64,000 bases of DNA, taken from the NCBI GenBank assembly GCA_035582835.1, contig JAYKAV010001300.1:855650-919649 (forward strand), in the 5' to 3' direction. The translations under genes were made by a program, and so were the position numbers. Shown here piece by piece: positions 1 to 13,192 of this stretch (the stretch's first letter is position 1; each line of letters begins with the position of its first letter). The notes under the pieces were generated by a model that was not told the DNA's origin, did no database searches, and saw nothing but the letters and a program-made list of their open reading frames with translations. This stretch comes from Phoebastria nigripes. Lineage: Eukaryota > Chordata > Aves > Procellariiformes > Diomedeidae.

Positions 1-2916
1 GCCAAGCGCTGTTTTAATATGCATAGACGCTGGCTTGCAAACCACCATAGGATGTTTCCATAAACTACAATTTAACTGTCAAGATCTGATGAAGAAATAC
101 ATCTGAGCCTTTGGAATAAACAGGATAGTCAGGGGTGTTGGACAAGTGGGCTGTGTGACATGGCAGGGGCTTAAAAATTTCTGCACTGACAGAGTTGTCT
201 TCCCAGCAGTGAACAAGGGCAGGATTGCTTAAAAAGCAAGCCACCAAACTCCAAAGCATCCACCTTACGCATAATGCACGTGATAGTTTTACATCCTTCT
301 CATCACTCTCAGCCACATTATGTAGTTGGTTTTTGATTGTATCAACCTGCATATTGCAGTCTTGAAAATCCTGGGAAAAGGACACGTTTTATGGCGCTAT
401 AAAATCATCACTTTCTTGTCCACTTTTCTGCTGTTATATGAAGATTATTACATTCCCTGAAAATACATAACAGGTTTAATCTAACAAGATGGGGTTTTTT
501 TCCTGTACAAGCAAGCTGTCTGGCAGGCAGCAGGAGATAAAGACAATGTTTATTTTTAAATTGTAGTGATTTAAAGTAATATTTGTATAAATGTGCATAT
601 ACATGCAAGCAGTATTAATATACATTAAAAAAAACCCCACCAAACTACTAAAGCTGACATAAATGTCAATATTAAATAAAATTCGGAAATAGTGAAGCCT
701 AAAGGACAGCTTGACATCATTCATGGACATAAACTAATATAAATTAAGAAATGTTTCTGCTGTAAATCTTATGTGTTAAAACTAATCAGTATTTACTGTA
801 TTATCTCTGAATATAATAAGGAGGGTACATTATCTGTTTCAGTAATGCGAAGCTAATTTCAGCTGTCAAAAGGTTGGAGTCAAAGACCTATAAAAGAATA
901 TCTTCCCTGAGTGAAATCTGAAGGGACATTTTAATTTGTTTCTGTTCCATGACTTCTGAATAAATTGTTTTGAAACAAATAATGAATTCATGTAAGTGCT
1001 GATCTTCAGATCTCGTCCTAAACATTCTAAAAGCTTTCTTAAGAAAGCTCTTTGTTATTTTTAAAGTATAACCAAATAGGGGGTGTTTTTCAGTGTTAAA
1101 ATGCCTGTGTGAAGGTAGTCCAAGCAAGAGTTTTCAAAATTCAGGTTACCTTGTGTAAAATCCATATAGTTGTGACAGACTTGTTTAAAATTTTAAATAT
1201 GTATTTTATGTATCATTTTCAGGGCTGTAACCGTATTGGCTGGTCCCAGATGTTTATCACAGAAGAGGAGAATCCTAAACTTGGATAAAGCTTATGAATT
1301 TTAATTTTCACTACTAAAGTGATTATTTGAAGGTAAGCCATTTAATTTAGAACTGCTTAGAGATGAAATGTGCAAGCAAAATCCTCTCCTCTAGTTTTTT
1401 CAGTCAATATAATGCATATTCAGTTTACGAGGCCCAAAATAACAAATTCGTCCTTTAGCTATGCAAGATAAATTACAGAGAAATTCCACTGGAAGCAGCA
1501 GAAGTACCTGCCAGCATGTTTTTAATAACAAAGGACATGCCCTATTACAGAATTCATGAGACACTGGCTATGAAGTTATTAAAACTGCAGCATTCGTTGC
1601 CACAGGATGCTGAAGAGTCAACGATAAAAATAGATTGAAAACGAGTGGTGGCAAATTCATGGATNAAGATCCAACACTGTTATTGAACACGATGACTTTA
1701 CATGTGACCTCCATCTCAGGAACTTTTAAGCCATTTTTAGTAGGACTGTCCTGACGTCACCATGTTCAGAGGCTGTCACAAAGGTCTGACCCAGTACCAG
1801 CACGTCTTTTGCGCCGCACTGAAAAGAACCCATGTAGTGATATGGAAGATCTTATTTCTGTTGGTTCACAGTTATGAAATGTAAAGGACTTAATAGGGAC
1901 AAATGTTTAGTGTCACGGGATCCTTGTATTCAAGCTGGAAAGCTTTTGCCAGATGGTTAATTGACTCAAAGAATGCTTCTAATCCCTGGAAAACCAGGCT
2001 GAAAAGTTTTCTTCTCTCTCATTGATTTGTTCAGCAACAAACAAATGGTGCAGCTTGGGATGGTGAAAGACTGAATCCAGCAGCGTTGTCTTAATTATGG
2101 CAACGAAAAGCATAGTTGCAGTTCAGAACTGAAAAGTATCACCTGCAAGTTGTAATCACACAACTGTGACAAAAGTAGCAGCTTCCCATTTAGCGATGGT
2201 TTCTGTGCTGTGGTTAGCCAGAGGCTTCAGTCATTTCCATCCATCAGCATCAGCATCTGTTTCACTCGCTTCTGCTTTAAGCTTTGCCTTTCTTAGGTTG
2301 AGAATAAGTGAAAGCCCTGCTGTACCAGAACTCATACCACATTGAGGTATAAAAGCTGTCACTTAACATGAGTCATTTTGTGTGTGGCTCTCATGAGTGA
2401 ATAACTGAATGAGAGATACAAGAGTCAGCAAGTTAGCCCAGCACTTCAAAGTACAAAAAGCCTCTAGTTAGCTTGATTTCCTTAGGTTTTCTTCTATATG
2501 CTTTGGGTTTTCATAGTTAGGTCCTAAGATAAACTCAGGATCATGGATACTTCCCTATTTTCCACAAAATCATTACTTTCCCTTCTGCAGAATAAAACGC
2601 TAAACTTTGCCACTAGCTCTTTCTACCACTGAAATATCTAAGATACCAAGAAANGTTCTTCAATATTTTGCAGATCAGAAGGCTAATTTGTGTGAAACAG
2701 GCATGGCTATACTCCGTGCTTCCGCTAGGCTGTGCACCTTTGTGTTTACAATACAAGTGACTGTAATCAAGCCACCCAGAACTGGCAACAGCAGCAAGGC
2801 ACCAAACCCCCAAACACAAACTCTCCCTTGACCTTGGTTGCCTCTTCTAGAGGCTGCAAACAAAACGCAGAGAGCACAGCGTTCCTTCAAATCCATGCAA
2901 AATTTTCTGTGTGGTG
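1..2916. other. AT-rich non-coding sequence, no gene recognised
   Basis: Reading both strands gives only short open frames (106 codons at most, minus strand 65-385) with no recognisable domain, no supported splice pair and no repeat I can name. Short AT-rich stretches and one ambiguous base near 1665 are present. It reads like ordinary intronic or intergenic vertebrate DNA. Absence of a gene is a judgement from the sequence only; a short exon could be missed. Confidence 0.6.
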
Positions 2917-2944
2917 TTTTGTTTTTGTTTTTGTTTTTGTTTTT
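2917..2944. repeat. (GTTTTT)n microsatellite
   Basis: Four GTTTTT units in a row within a T-rich stretch. A simple sequence repeat of no evident function. Open frames crossing it on either strand encode Phe/Val or Lys/Thr runs and are artefacts of the repeat. Confidence 0.9.
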
Positions 2945-5900
2945 CCCCTCCCTCTGCTTTCCGATAGGGACAGAACCTGATGAAGGTGCAAAGCTGCCAT
3001 TCTTGATGGAAGAATGCTATTCATATCTCCTGGTGATTGTCTTTCAAAATCTAGGCAGGATAGATCATACATGAGGACTACTGTTTGATTTTCACCAGGG
3101 ACAACTTGCTAACAACTTAAAAAAGAACTTCACCTTTCCTATGCATCCCACGTATCTCTGGTCAGTCTGTCGTTGCAATTGGAAAAATCCTTTAGAACTA
3201 CTAGGGTGGAAGGACAGGGGAAAGGTGGCAAAGTTGGAAAACGGGTATCACTCTGCAAACTGAAGTCCCGCTCTGGTGTTCAGGGGTCTGAAGTGAGGCA
3301 AAAAAGAGAAACCACTCAAACAGGGACGAGGATTTTGCATGTGCATTTTTAATCATGCTTATCATACCTGCAACCACTGAAGATTTCTGGTACTGCAGTT
3401 CAATGCAAATGCAGGCTGAAACCATAGCTTGCTGTCAGCAAAGAGGGCTGTGCTGGCCCGTCTGCTTTTCAGACTGAAGTGAGGTTGTTCGTAGTCATGC
3501 TGTTTTCAAAGGGTTTGAAGCCACACTACTTAACCAGCTTCAAGTCATTACATAAGACCCAAGGACAACTGGGTACAGGAACATATACGTGCTATGTATA
3601 GGATAAAACAGTTACTTGTGGAAATATTTTTAGGGATGCAAGTTTACAACTGAAGGTGCATCTGATGGAAGGCAAATGTAAACTATTAAATCCCTATACA
3701 TGCGGACTTCAATTGCCTGACATAACTTCGGTTTCGGAAGGACTTTCGTTAAACTGTTCCAATTTGTCCAGCTAAGCAGCACCACAATTATTTTCAAAAC
3801 CTGTTTTTCCCAAGCCTTCATTTTCCCTATTTATACTGAAAGCTCTTTAGCGAAAGGACCATTTACTACTACTGTATGTTTGTTCAGTACAAGATGGGTT
3901 TCTAGGCATGACTACAATAACACAATTATGAGCAAATAACCACTCCAGGATAATTCTATACAATGTAGTGGATAGACTTCATATTCATGCTTTTGTACCT
4001 CAGATACAGTCATGGCTTATGCAGTGCAGCAATTAATTAAGCTACTGGTTACAGTCACTGAGTTACAAAGGCATGCTGAGGGTCCGATCCTACATATGAC
4101 ATACCTCTGTAGCCTCCAAGTAATACAACTGTTTTATCCTTTGGAAACACAGATTGCAAGTGTCGAAGGTTGGGGCTTACATTTGTGTGTCTTAAAAGCA
4201 GCAAGGGAGAAAGACAAGAACAAGGTCCAGAAACGGCAACATTTCTGCCCTTGTGAGCAAGAACAGCAAAACTGTCAAGTCTTGCCCTTTCTTCTTATGG
4301 GTCAGTTCAAAATCCATCTTCCTGAGCAGCATCTTGGCATCTGGCCACCAGTGTTGTTGCCAAATGGTCAGTTTCTATTATTTTAAATACCTGCCTGAAT
4401 CCACACCAGGTTTCTCAGCTGCTTCCTTATTTTACGTAATGGATCAGTGCAATAACTGCTAATTACTAGACTCTAGAAATCATTTTATGGAGACAGTGAC
4501 CAAAATGACTGAAGACATGAAGTTTAAATACGGGTTTAATGTCTCCTCCTGGTCAAACATAGCATTTTTGTATTTTACAGTTGCCGTTTTGTAAGTTAAA
4601 ATAACAAAATGTAAACTGCTTAATGATGCAATTTGTCTTAATAATATTAATTATATTTTAAGCAGGCAATTTCTGATTTTGTTTTTTTTTCTATCCTGCT
4701 GCTAGTGTTTTAGATGCAGTAAAAGGGATAATGTGTGTGTTTGTCCAGCTCAGCAGTATATGTATTTGTAATTTTAAAACAAGTCCTTGTCCAAAGTGAA
4801 GGAAATACTATACTCATTCATAACTGGCCGCAGAGAACTGGACATTAGTTTGTCTGGTCAGGTAAATAGCAAGTCACTTTGTGATCTTAATGAGTACAGA
4901 ATTAAATCTGCATTTCCAGATTGGTGCAGGGATAGGCAGAGATCTGATTAAGACTGTCTGAAAATTTCCATTCCGAAGTCCTTTTTTTCAGGACTGTGTT
5001 CTCTACTCTTCTTTACTCTCTAAGCTAACCTTAACCAGCTGGTTGATATTTTCAGTCTTCCTTGGGTTATTTTTTTTAAGAGTAGGAAAAGAAGGAAAAA
5101 ACATTTCCAGGAAATACATGTTAGAAAATTTTCCAGGAGCCATTTTTCCAGAGGCAGATATAGAAAAGTTAAGTTGTTTTGCCAATGTAAAACGTCTGTG
5201 AATATTTTTCTTGACTGAGAAATTCTAGCAGACTTTTATGACCTTGACATTTGACATGGGATACCATGTTGGTGAAACACATGGCCTTGGCATCTTTGTG
5301 AAAGCTCAATTAAATTTGAGTTACTGAAAAAAAAAAAAAAATCACAGTGTATACAGGCTTAGTACAGACTTTATAGGTTTTTGTCAACTAAATTCTGCAA
5401 AGAATACCAGTGCTAAGTTCCTGTTTACTCATAGGAAAAATACAAGGCAGTGTATTTTTATCCCATTTCCCAGGCCATCGGCAGTCTCTTAGGTGCTCCA
5501 TCATCTCCAGCATGGCAGCAGTGAGACTCTGAAGTATCCTGCTTTGTCAAACAACTCTTTATTAGCAGATTAATCTTTGCAAGCTGCTCTGGGTTAAAGC
5601 CATATCAAGAAATCCTGTATTTAGAATAAGTAATATTTTCAATTGGCTGCCTTGCATTTTTCCTCTATAGAGGCATTGATCTTTCTTTCCAAGGACCTGA
5701 AAGATCCCAGGGGAGAAATTTCTAATGATAGGCTCAATTAAAAACCAACACACTCTTTCGGGACAACACTTACATACAAGCTTTGATTTTTATGGGTTAT
5801 AGCCCTTAGCTGTCATGAGAGACAGGGCTTACAACAACAGAGACCTTTTTAAAAACTCTGCAGCAAGGACTCTTAAAGCATGCAACAGCTATCACCCAGA

Positions 5901-6040
5901 AGAACCCACGGAAATTGCTACTTACCAAAGTAAAGTTTACCAATCTTTCTTGAACAGATCATGCTACCTGTTTCTTCCCCTGCACTGGGGAAATTGCAAA
6001 AGGTATTTGCATATGTTGATTTACTCTATGAATTTAAACT

Positions 6041-6042
<2 letters not shown>
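2945..6042. other. Non-coding sequence, no gene recognised
   Basis: Mostly AT-rich single-copy-looking DNA. The longest open frame is 124 codons on the plus strand (4012-4386); it has no recognisable domain, and an overlapping frame (4253-4462) is also open, which argues for chance. The stretch 4560-4760 is rich in TAATTA/AATATTAAT-like words. It could be a conserved non-coding element, but nothing here proves it. Confidence 0.55.
5327..5341. repeat. Poly-A tract, 15 bases
   Basis: An uninterrupted run of 15 A. No CR1, SINE or processed-gene body is recognisable next to it, so it is recorded only as a homopolymer. Confidence 0.9.

Positions 6043-6119
<77 letters not shown>
6043..6119. repeat. 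Poly-T tract, 77 bases
   Basis: An uninterrupted run of 77 T (poly-A on the minus strand). This is extremely long for a homopolymer in a bird genome, whose main LINE (CR1) does not end in poly-A. I see no retroposed body to its right (where the body of a minus-strand retrocopy would lie) and no clear flanking target-site duplication. It may be a true expanded homopolymer or an assembly or base-calling artefact. Open frames across it are only phenylalanine runs. Confidence 0.9.
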
Positions 6120-6122
<3 letters not shown>

Positions 6123-9100
6123 ATGTTTCTGGGAAACTGCTGTTCTTCCTGGAGTTACCCATTCCTACTAAGTGAGAAAGTTTTATGTACCTGTTTATAT
6201 AAAGGGAAATGAAACTCTTCAGTTTTCTAAATTTTCCAGCTACTGTCGGTGGGATTCATCTCACCTGCTTTTAGGTGTCTGCCTAAGGTAAAAGCACGTG
6301 ATGCTTTTATCTGTGCTAGACAGGTACCCTTTAGCACCTTAGGCACTCTTTATGGGCAGAGGAGTGAAGTAACTACTGGGGTGAGATCGTGCTGACCTAT
6401 TTAGACCAGATGAGTCACACCTTACGAGTGGCTGTTTCTCTCCATTACTGCAAAAGAAAGCCTGGAGTGATTGGTTCAGGTGCAGATGTCTATCTTTGGT
6501 CAGACGAATCCTACCCTAAATTTGCAGGTACTGAGTGTTTAAGCTTTGGCTGAGAACAATAAGGGATGTATGACACTTTTTTGCCGGGAAATTTGTAAGT
6601 GTTATTGACGTAGTTGGTAGGAATAGATTCCACTACAGCATTGTCCTGATGCTTAGTATCCTAAGAATCCAACATTGGAGGCATTTTGGAAAGGGAAAGA
6701 GATGTCTTTTCTCTGAAATAGATTTCAGTGCAACAGAAAAGATCTGTATTACTATATCTTAGGTCCTCAATAAAATCCCAAATTTGAGTGTTTATCTGCT
6801 GAGCCTTTCAAAAGGGAATCTGCTGAGCTTTGCTGTACCAACCCTATCTGCAATAACAGAGCTTAGTTTAATTCAACTAAACATGCTTAGGTGATGACAA
6901 TACTGTGTTCAAAGCAGGACACAAACTTATCAAACATATTGTAGTTACCATCATTTTTAGAAACACGTTTTGAAAGTCTGAACAATTTTTCCTCCAATTA
7001 TTATAAATGTATATATTTTACTGAAATAGCAGTGACTTGCCTTCCCTTAGCTCAAGTGTAAATGACCCTATTCATTTGTAGCTAAAATTGTCCTCCCCAG
7101 AGTACGCTGACTTCAACAGAATTACAACTTGCATGATTTCAGCTGATGGAGTCTACTGCAGCTATAACCTAAAGAAGTAACATATTTCTTGCAATACATG
7201 ATAAAAGAAGCAGTTGGCAAAGGTCAGCTTTTCAGATGTCTTGTAGAAATGTCGTTAAGTACAATCTTCTGATAGGTCCTCTTCTTCTACCTCAGTGTCT
7301 GTACCAATTGTCTGGAATTTCTGATCGAAGTGCAGCATCTCAGTGACTTTAACTTCAAGTTAGAAGGTTCCAGTATAATTAAAATAACCTCAAAGTCAAA
7401 TTTAACAGGTAGGAATTTTGATAAAACTCTTTGAATGAACTCTATTGTATGAAAGTAAAACAATTTTTAAATTATCAGTCCTCCTGAATGTAGCTAAGGC
7501 TGCTAAGATTTGAGTGAACGTCAGGGAAAGTCCTAAATGTTTGAACAAGAGGCCCTCTTCAGGCTGTTATTTTATATTAACGGGGGCAAATACTATGCCA
7601 AAATGAAACCCTTCTGCAAGCAAGGCCTAACTGCATTTCAGTTTTCCATTTCTAAATCCTAACTTTTGTCTATCACATGACCCCTTGTTAAGCTGTAAAA
7701 AGACTGGGTCAGTGCATATGTTAAGAGTGCAGGTACAGAGATCAGACAAGAAACCAGATGGCCAGAAAGTTGGAATGAACTCTAGTTCAGTGCTCAGGAA
7801 AAACGTATACCTACCAGCATTGTTGCTGTCTACAAACTCCAGAAAATGTTTTAGTTGAGCTATATAGAAATAGGGAAATGCTGATATTTATATGGTGACT
7901 TTCTGTATGAACATCTATGTAGCTAGCTTTCAGTTGACAGACTGCTATAAAACAAAAAGGTGGCCAGCAGACAAGTAACAGTGGTCAAATACAAAATCAG
8001 TTAAAAAGAAAACCTCTGCATATTAGGTATGAATCGGTTGCGCAGCGAGATGATACNCTTATGCCTCTGTCTTGCTGGAGGTGCTTGTACAGGGAAGCGA
8101 AGTACTTCATGACCTTGAGGTTTCAGACCATACTTGCTCTCTGTACGTGGGCAGCAACATGTGAGCTTGATAGGCTGGCACTTCAAGTCTGCATTATATT
8201 GCCCTTTGGGAAGGACTAAGGTACCAGAGAGTCTTCCTGCGTATTTTAGAAGATTCTGTGAGCCCAAATGATTTTCTGACTTCATAAGCATTCAGGATGC
8301 ACTATCCTGGATTCCAGCCTTACAGAGATCTCTGCAACCTCTGCAGCATCACAAAGGTCTCTGGATTCAGGTGGCTGCCCGGAGATAGAGCAGTAAAGAA
8401 CACACCAGCTCTGGAGAAAGAGCTAAGGGTTGAGTTACATGGAGCACTGCAGGGGTTAAACTCCATGGCGTATCCTCAGCTGAGGTACAGATGAACTTGT
8501 ATCATGTGAGTTTGTTGGTCAGCATGAGCCTGCAGATGCTCTAACCACTATTCGGTAAACTTCAGGATTTTCAGTAAACTACGGTCAGTTGTGTTGTATT
8601 AAGCTGAGAAAAAAACCCTGCAAGATCCAAAGCTAAAAGTAAAGCCAAATATAATTTGGACAGCTTAGTGTCTGATATGTGTCCCAGTGAAGGCATTATT
8701 TAGCATGCTGCGGCAATGTATTCCAAGGGCAGACTTCACAAGCTAACTACTGTCCATTGAACTAGCTTCAGTCTCGACCTTATTGAGCTATAAGAAATAT
8801 ACGAATAGTCTACAAATATGCTGGTAATTTAAATGATAAATGCTGATAAGTACTTTTATCTTTTGTGCCTAAGGTTTACTCAAAGTCTTCCATTAAAAAA
8901 TATAATTGAGTATCTGGACAGTTGCATTTTGATTTGCATCTATTGCCAAAACAATATATCTTTCAGAGAAGCCTTTCATGCATTACTTTTAATAATAATG
9001 TTTTAAATTAAACGACTGCTTCCATCAGAATAATGAAGCAAGATAGCCAAGAAAATAGCTATGTGCCTGAGCACAGAAATTCATTAAAGAAAGAAAAATC

Positions 9101-12100
9101 CATGAAACAGTGATGATAATGAGAAAAGTATTGAGCCTCAAAGTCGACAATACTGAAAGCAGAGACTGCATTTAGGGCTTACTGCATGGGAGGGGCTGTT
9201 TTTTCAGAAATCTTTCTCTTTTTTTAAATTCTGAGAAATCAAAGTAAATTTTGGCAACTCAGTTACTTTTACATTGCCATAAGCATACGGGATTTTACTA
9301 GCACAAAAACTGGGCCTGATAGTGCTATAAGGAATAATCCTTTATTTTACTTATGTAAGTATTAGTATTAATGATTTCCCTTCTTCCAATACCAAGAAAC
9401 ATACAATTATTCAATAATGACAAACAACACCGCTTGAAGAAGGCAATTTAATGTAATCAAGATACTCTGCTTTCTAATTTCCCTCCTGGTCTCTATTTAA
9501 GTTGCAGAGAGTGTATGTGTTACCTATATTTATTTTAGAAATCAGTTGTCCTTATAAGGACATTTTATACAAGGATATATTATAAAAGAAATATTTGAAA
9601 AGGTGCTGTTTTCCTCATTAAAATATTCTTACCTTCCCCAGAATACAAGGAACTCGCACAGCAAGCACTAGCGAGGCACACGCTTGCCTTTCAATTGCAT
9701 TCCCTTTTCCTCCTCTGCTTATGTTATTTCTTTTCTTCAGCAGCCCAGTATTAAACAAAAATTGGCACTAACGTAACAGTAGTGCACATCTGATACTTCT
9801 CTGTGTCCCTGCCTGTCTGCTGAGCTGTGCTGCTGCTCTTGACAGGAATACAGAGAGGGCTTACGGGAGAAGCTGACATTCTGCATACATCCAGCCAGCG
9901 ACAAGTTTTATAATTCTGGTGTCTGGCCCCATTGGCTCCTGTGACTATGCAAAGACAAAAGGTTCTGCCTGGGCCAGAGCAACCCTTTGCTGCTGGAGCA
10001 CAGATGGTATGAAAGTGCTTTATATGACACAAAGTGTTACAAAATGTTTGGTGCGCTAAGGTGTGCTGTCAAGACCTGTTTTCTTTAAGCTGCCAGTCTG
10101 TCATTGTCTTTTGGAAACTAGCATGCAGCCAGCAAACCCATTTCCATCAAAAAAAGAAAAAAAAAAAAGCCCTATTTATCCTTCCTTTCAATTTTCTCCT
10201 ACCAGGTAATTTCTCTCTATAATGTCACCTCAGGTATTATAGTAGAATTAACGAATAGCCAAAATTTCTCTTGTACTAGAGACAAAACAATAAATAGTAA
10301 GAAAGAAAGTAGGTTTTAAAAATGGTAAGAGAAAAGCAAAGAGAAGCTTTCAAACCAAACATTCCCCACACCTGAATCTGCTGAACTTCCCAGATACAGT
10401 ATAAAACTCATCCTTTTCTGTATTACGGGCACAGCTGTGCTGAGAGGCATTAACTCTCTACCTGCAGTTGGTTCAGATGCTGCTAACATTCATGGCTGAA
10501 CCCAATATGGACCAGAGCACGCACTTCATGCAGTCTAGCACACAACTCACAGGGTAAAACTCTGTTAGAGACAAAGAGCATCATCAACCTTGCTGTTTTC
10601 CTGAAGCCTTGACAGTTATTCCGCCTTGCTACGTGAGTCTCATTACAGATATGCAATGAATTTCTCCTGATTTACGATGCGTTCTTTAATCCCCTTTTTA
10701 AAAGCTAAATTAGGCAGCAATGGGGTGAGGTCATAGATCAGAAGAGCTCCCATTCAGCATATACCTCCAGTACCTGGTTCATTCATCCTCTAATTGGACA
10801 GCTGGAGGAATTCCTGGCCAAGGTAAAATCCAACATAGAAGTATAAAATCGTACAAGTTTGGGAACTTTGTCTGTCTGTCTGTACGTGTTCTTCATAGCA
10901 GGAGGAAAGGCTTGTAAAGGCTGAAACTGGCCTGTATTCTGACTTATTTTTCACTAAAATCTGTATGTTTCATTAAGATTACCATGAAACAATTAGATGA
11001 CTTTATTTTCATTAGTTTTGCAGTTACCCAGTGACGCTTTTTAATCGTTCTGTTATTACAAGCACAGCAACCTTGTCTTTGCCTCTCTCACTGTGAGTAA
11101 GACTTATAAAGCACACCTTCCTGGATCTCTCAGACACCCAGAGTGCAGACACAATCCTGAGATGCTAGGACTCTGAACTTGTGTAGATATAAGCGAGGGT
11201 AAGGAGCACTGAACGTGTGAAAACATCAGCCTTGAGGATCTGTTTCTTCCTCTAGCAAAAAAAAAATGAGATTAAATACCCCAAGAAGAATGTCTTTGAA
11301 TGTCAAATGGTGGCACATTGCTCTACTCCCTCTCAGCACGTGCAATTTTCAGGTCCGCTTATGAGCAATCATATTTCATGTGCATTTGCACAGGCAATTG
11401 ACTGCTGAAGATTTTAATTTGTTTCTTCTTACTTTATTATCTAGACATCTCAATATTAAATGACAACTTTGTCTCCTGATACTCTTGCAGGAAGTTTTAC
11501 CCTTCTGTTTTTAAACATTTTTGTATTCAAACCAGTTGTAAGTGCTTTATGAAATGTTATCATTAAGCTGCTGTATTTGAATCATTATGGGAAACAAGAA
11601 AGAATTTGGGGATTTCATCTTTCATGTTGTTAAAAAACTACATTTATGTGCTATGGGAAAAGTCGCTTCTTTGAAAAACTGCTCATGGCAAAAACAGAAA
11701 TAAAAACAAGCATATAGTGGCATGAAATGGCCACAGGCCAACGCAAAAGCGAGAAAAATCTTCTCACAAAATATCTTTGTGACGAGCTAACATCAAAAGA
11801 TTTTAGGTTCAGCTAGGCACAGGGAAATTTGGTTAAGCAAAGTAATGAGTGCTGCTGTGCTTTTCATCTTCCAAATGTCTTACAAAGGTTAAGTCTTTAA
11901 AATATATCTGTGAAATGAAGCGTTATATTGCCACCGTTGTTTTTTTCCCCTCAGCTGAAGTGGATGTTGAGTGTTTAAATGTCCAAGGCTGTGGAGAAGG
12001 TCGGACAGATCTATGACTGCAGACTAAGCTTCTCCTGCAGCACCTGAACTTCTTAGGCTGTGCTGGACATTCTCCATTTATTCAGTTGTCCCTCCATTGG

Positions 12101-12979
12101 CCGCTGCCCTCCTTTTCTCAAACTGATTGTCCTTCTTGACATATTTTCTCTGGCTGGTCTGCAGCTTTCCATTGCACTGCGTATATTCAGATTGGCCGGT
12201 TAAGCCTGCAATAACCCTGTAGGTCAACCCTCACCTGGCTACGTTTGCCTCCTCTATTACTTTAGGCTTTTCACAGTGTAGACTTTTCTCTCCTCCTGCA
12301 CTACTTTACAGAAAGGTCAATCTCACAATGCTCAGCAAAACTCTCTATTCAACATGCTTTGCAGAACCCCTACGGAAGACCCAACTAAATGAATTTGATC
12401 CCCTTTAAATTACGTATATCCCTCAAACGCACGTGTAGGGTCTCTGCNTGTAAGGGTAGAGCAACTCACCATCTCCCGTGTTTGGGATAGCTTTGAAAAA
12501 GCTACCTCTGTGCCAGGAAGCCTGGGGATTAGACTGGAAGTAGGAATTAAATCACCCTTAGCAACACCGGTTACTGCCAAAAACCTGCGAGAAAGCAAAA
12601 AGTCATCAATATAGACTCTGTAAGCGATGATGGAAGATCTCTACTTCAGGGGAAGGAAAAAATCTTTCAGAAGGCCTGAACTGTAATTTGCAGGATCTCT
12701 TCAGCTAAGCGGGGAAGATTCTTTAAAAGCTTAGAGGCCAGTGTCAGGAAAACCCCACAGAGTTCGCGTAAGAGCATAGCTGGTAATGTCTGAAGTTCTT
12801 TATAATGGGCTAATGACCAGCAAAACCCTGGCAGGATTTGACGCCCCAGAAATTGGCTCCACTTGAGGAACTCAAGAAATCAGAAAATTGACCTGGACTT
12901 TTCTGAAGATCAATGGTCAGTAAAAGGAAAAGGAGGAGGAAATCTGTGCTGTGTAGCCAAGCCAGCAGGTTTAGTGTAT
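6120..12979. other. Non-coding sequence, no gene recognised
   Basis: AT-rich DNA without a supported gene. It contains a 96-codon minus-strand open frame (8001-8291, discussed in the findings) and an AT-rich block at 8770-9060. A short GTCT run lies near 10870. None of the frames shows a known domain. Single ambiguous bases occur at 8057 and 12448. Confidence 0.55.
7086..7160. repeat. Possible ancient amniote LINE/SINE fossil (L2/L3-like)
   Basis: The words CTGACTTCAACAGAATTAC and GATTTCAGCTGATGGAGTC resemble a very common old amniote repeat 3' region built on 'tgacttcaatggagttac...'. The match is by memory of the family and heavily diverged, so family and strand are uncertain. It could be coincidence. 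Confidence 0.25.
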
Positions 12980-13085
12980 CTCATGATTAGCACCTGAGTG
13001 CATCTGTGGGGTGCTAATAGTCAACTCCTATTGACTGCAGTGGGAGCCCAGGGCACTTGGCATTTTGGAGCATTAGGCCTCACGT
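12980..13085. repeat. Possible ancient amniote repeat fossil
   Basis: The segment holds TCAACTCCTATTGACT followed by GCAGTGGGAG and CACTTGGCATTTTGGAGCAT, with a trailing TAGGCC. This order resembles a widespread old sauropsid/amniote repeat with a 'cccattgacttcaatgggag' core. The core is partly self-complementary. Recognition rests on memory of the family; no alignment was possible. Confidence 0.3.
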
Positions 13086-13176
13086 TATTAAGCTAAGGAC
13101 ATAAACGTGCCAGAGTACCTGCTCTTTGAACTGCAAGGCGTTGTTTCTTGCTTTATCAAAATATTAAGGATTCCTG

Positions 13177-13192
13177 CCCCCCCCCCCCCCCC
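13177..13192. repeat. Poly-C tract, 16 bases
   Basis: An uninterrupted run of 16 C (poly-G on the minus strand). Such runs are rare in AT-rich vertebrate DNA, can fold as a G-quadruplex or i-motif, and are prone to length error in assemblies. Confidence 0.92.

Noticed and set aside
5815..6212. Two plus-strand open frames (118 and 83 codons) through the T77 tract
   Set aside because: Over a fifth of each is a polyphenylalanine run made by the homopolymer; no domain or start context.
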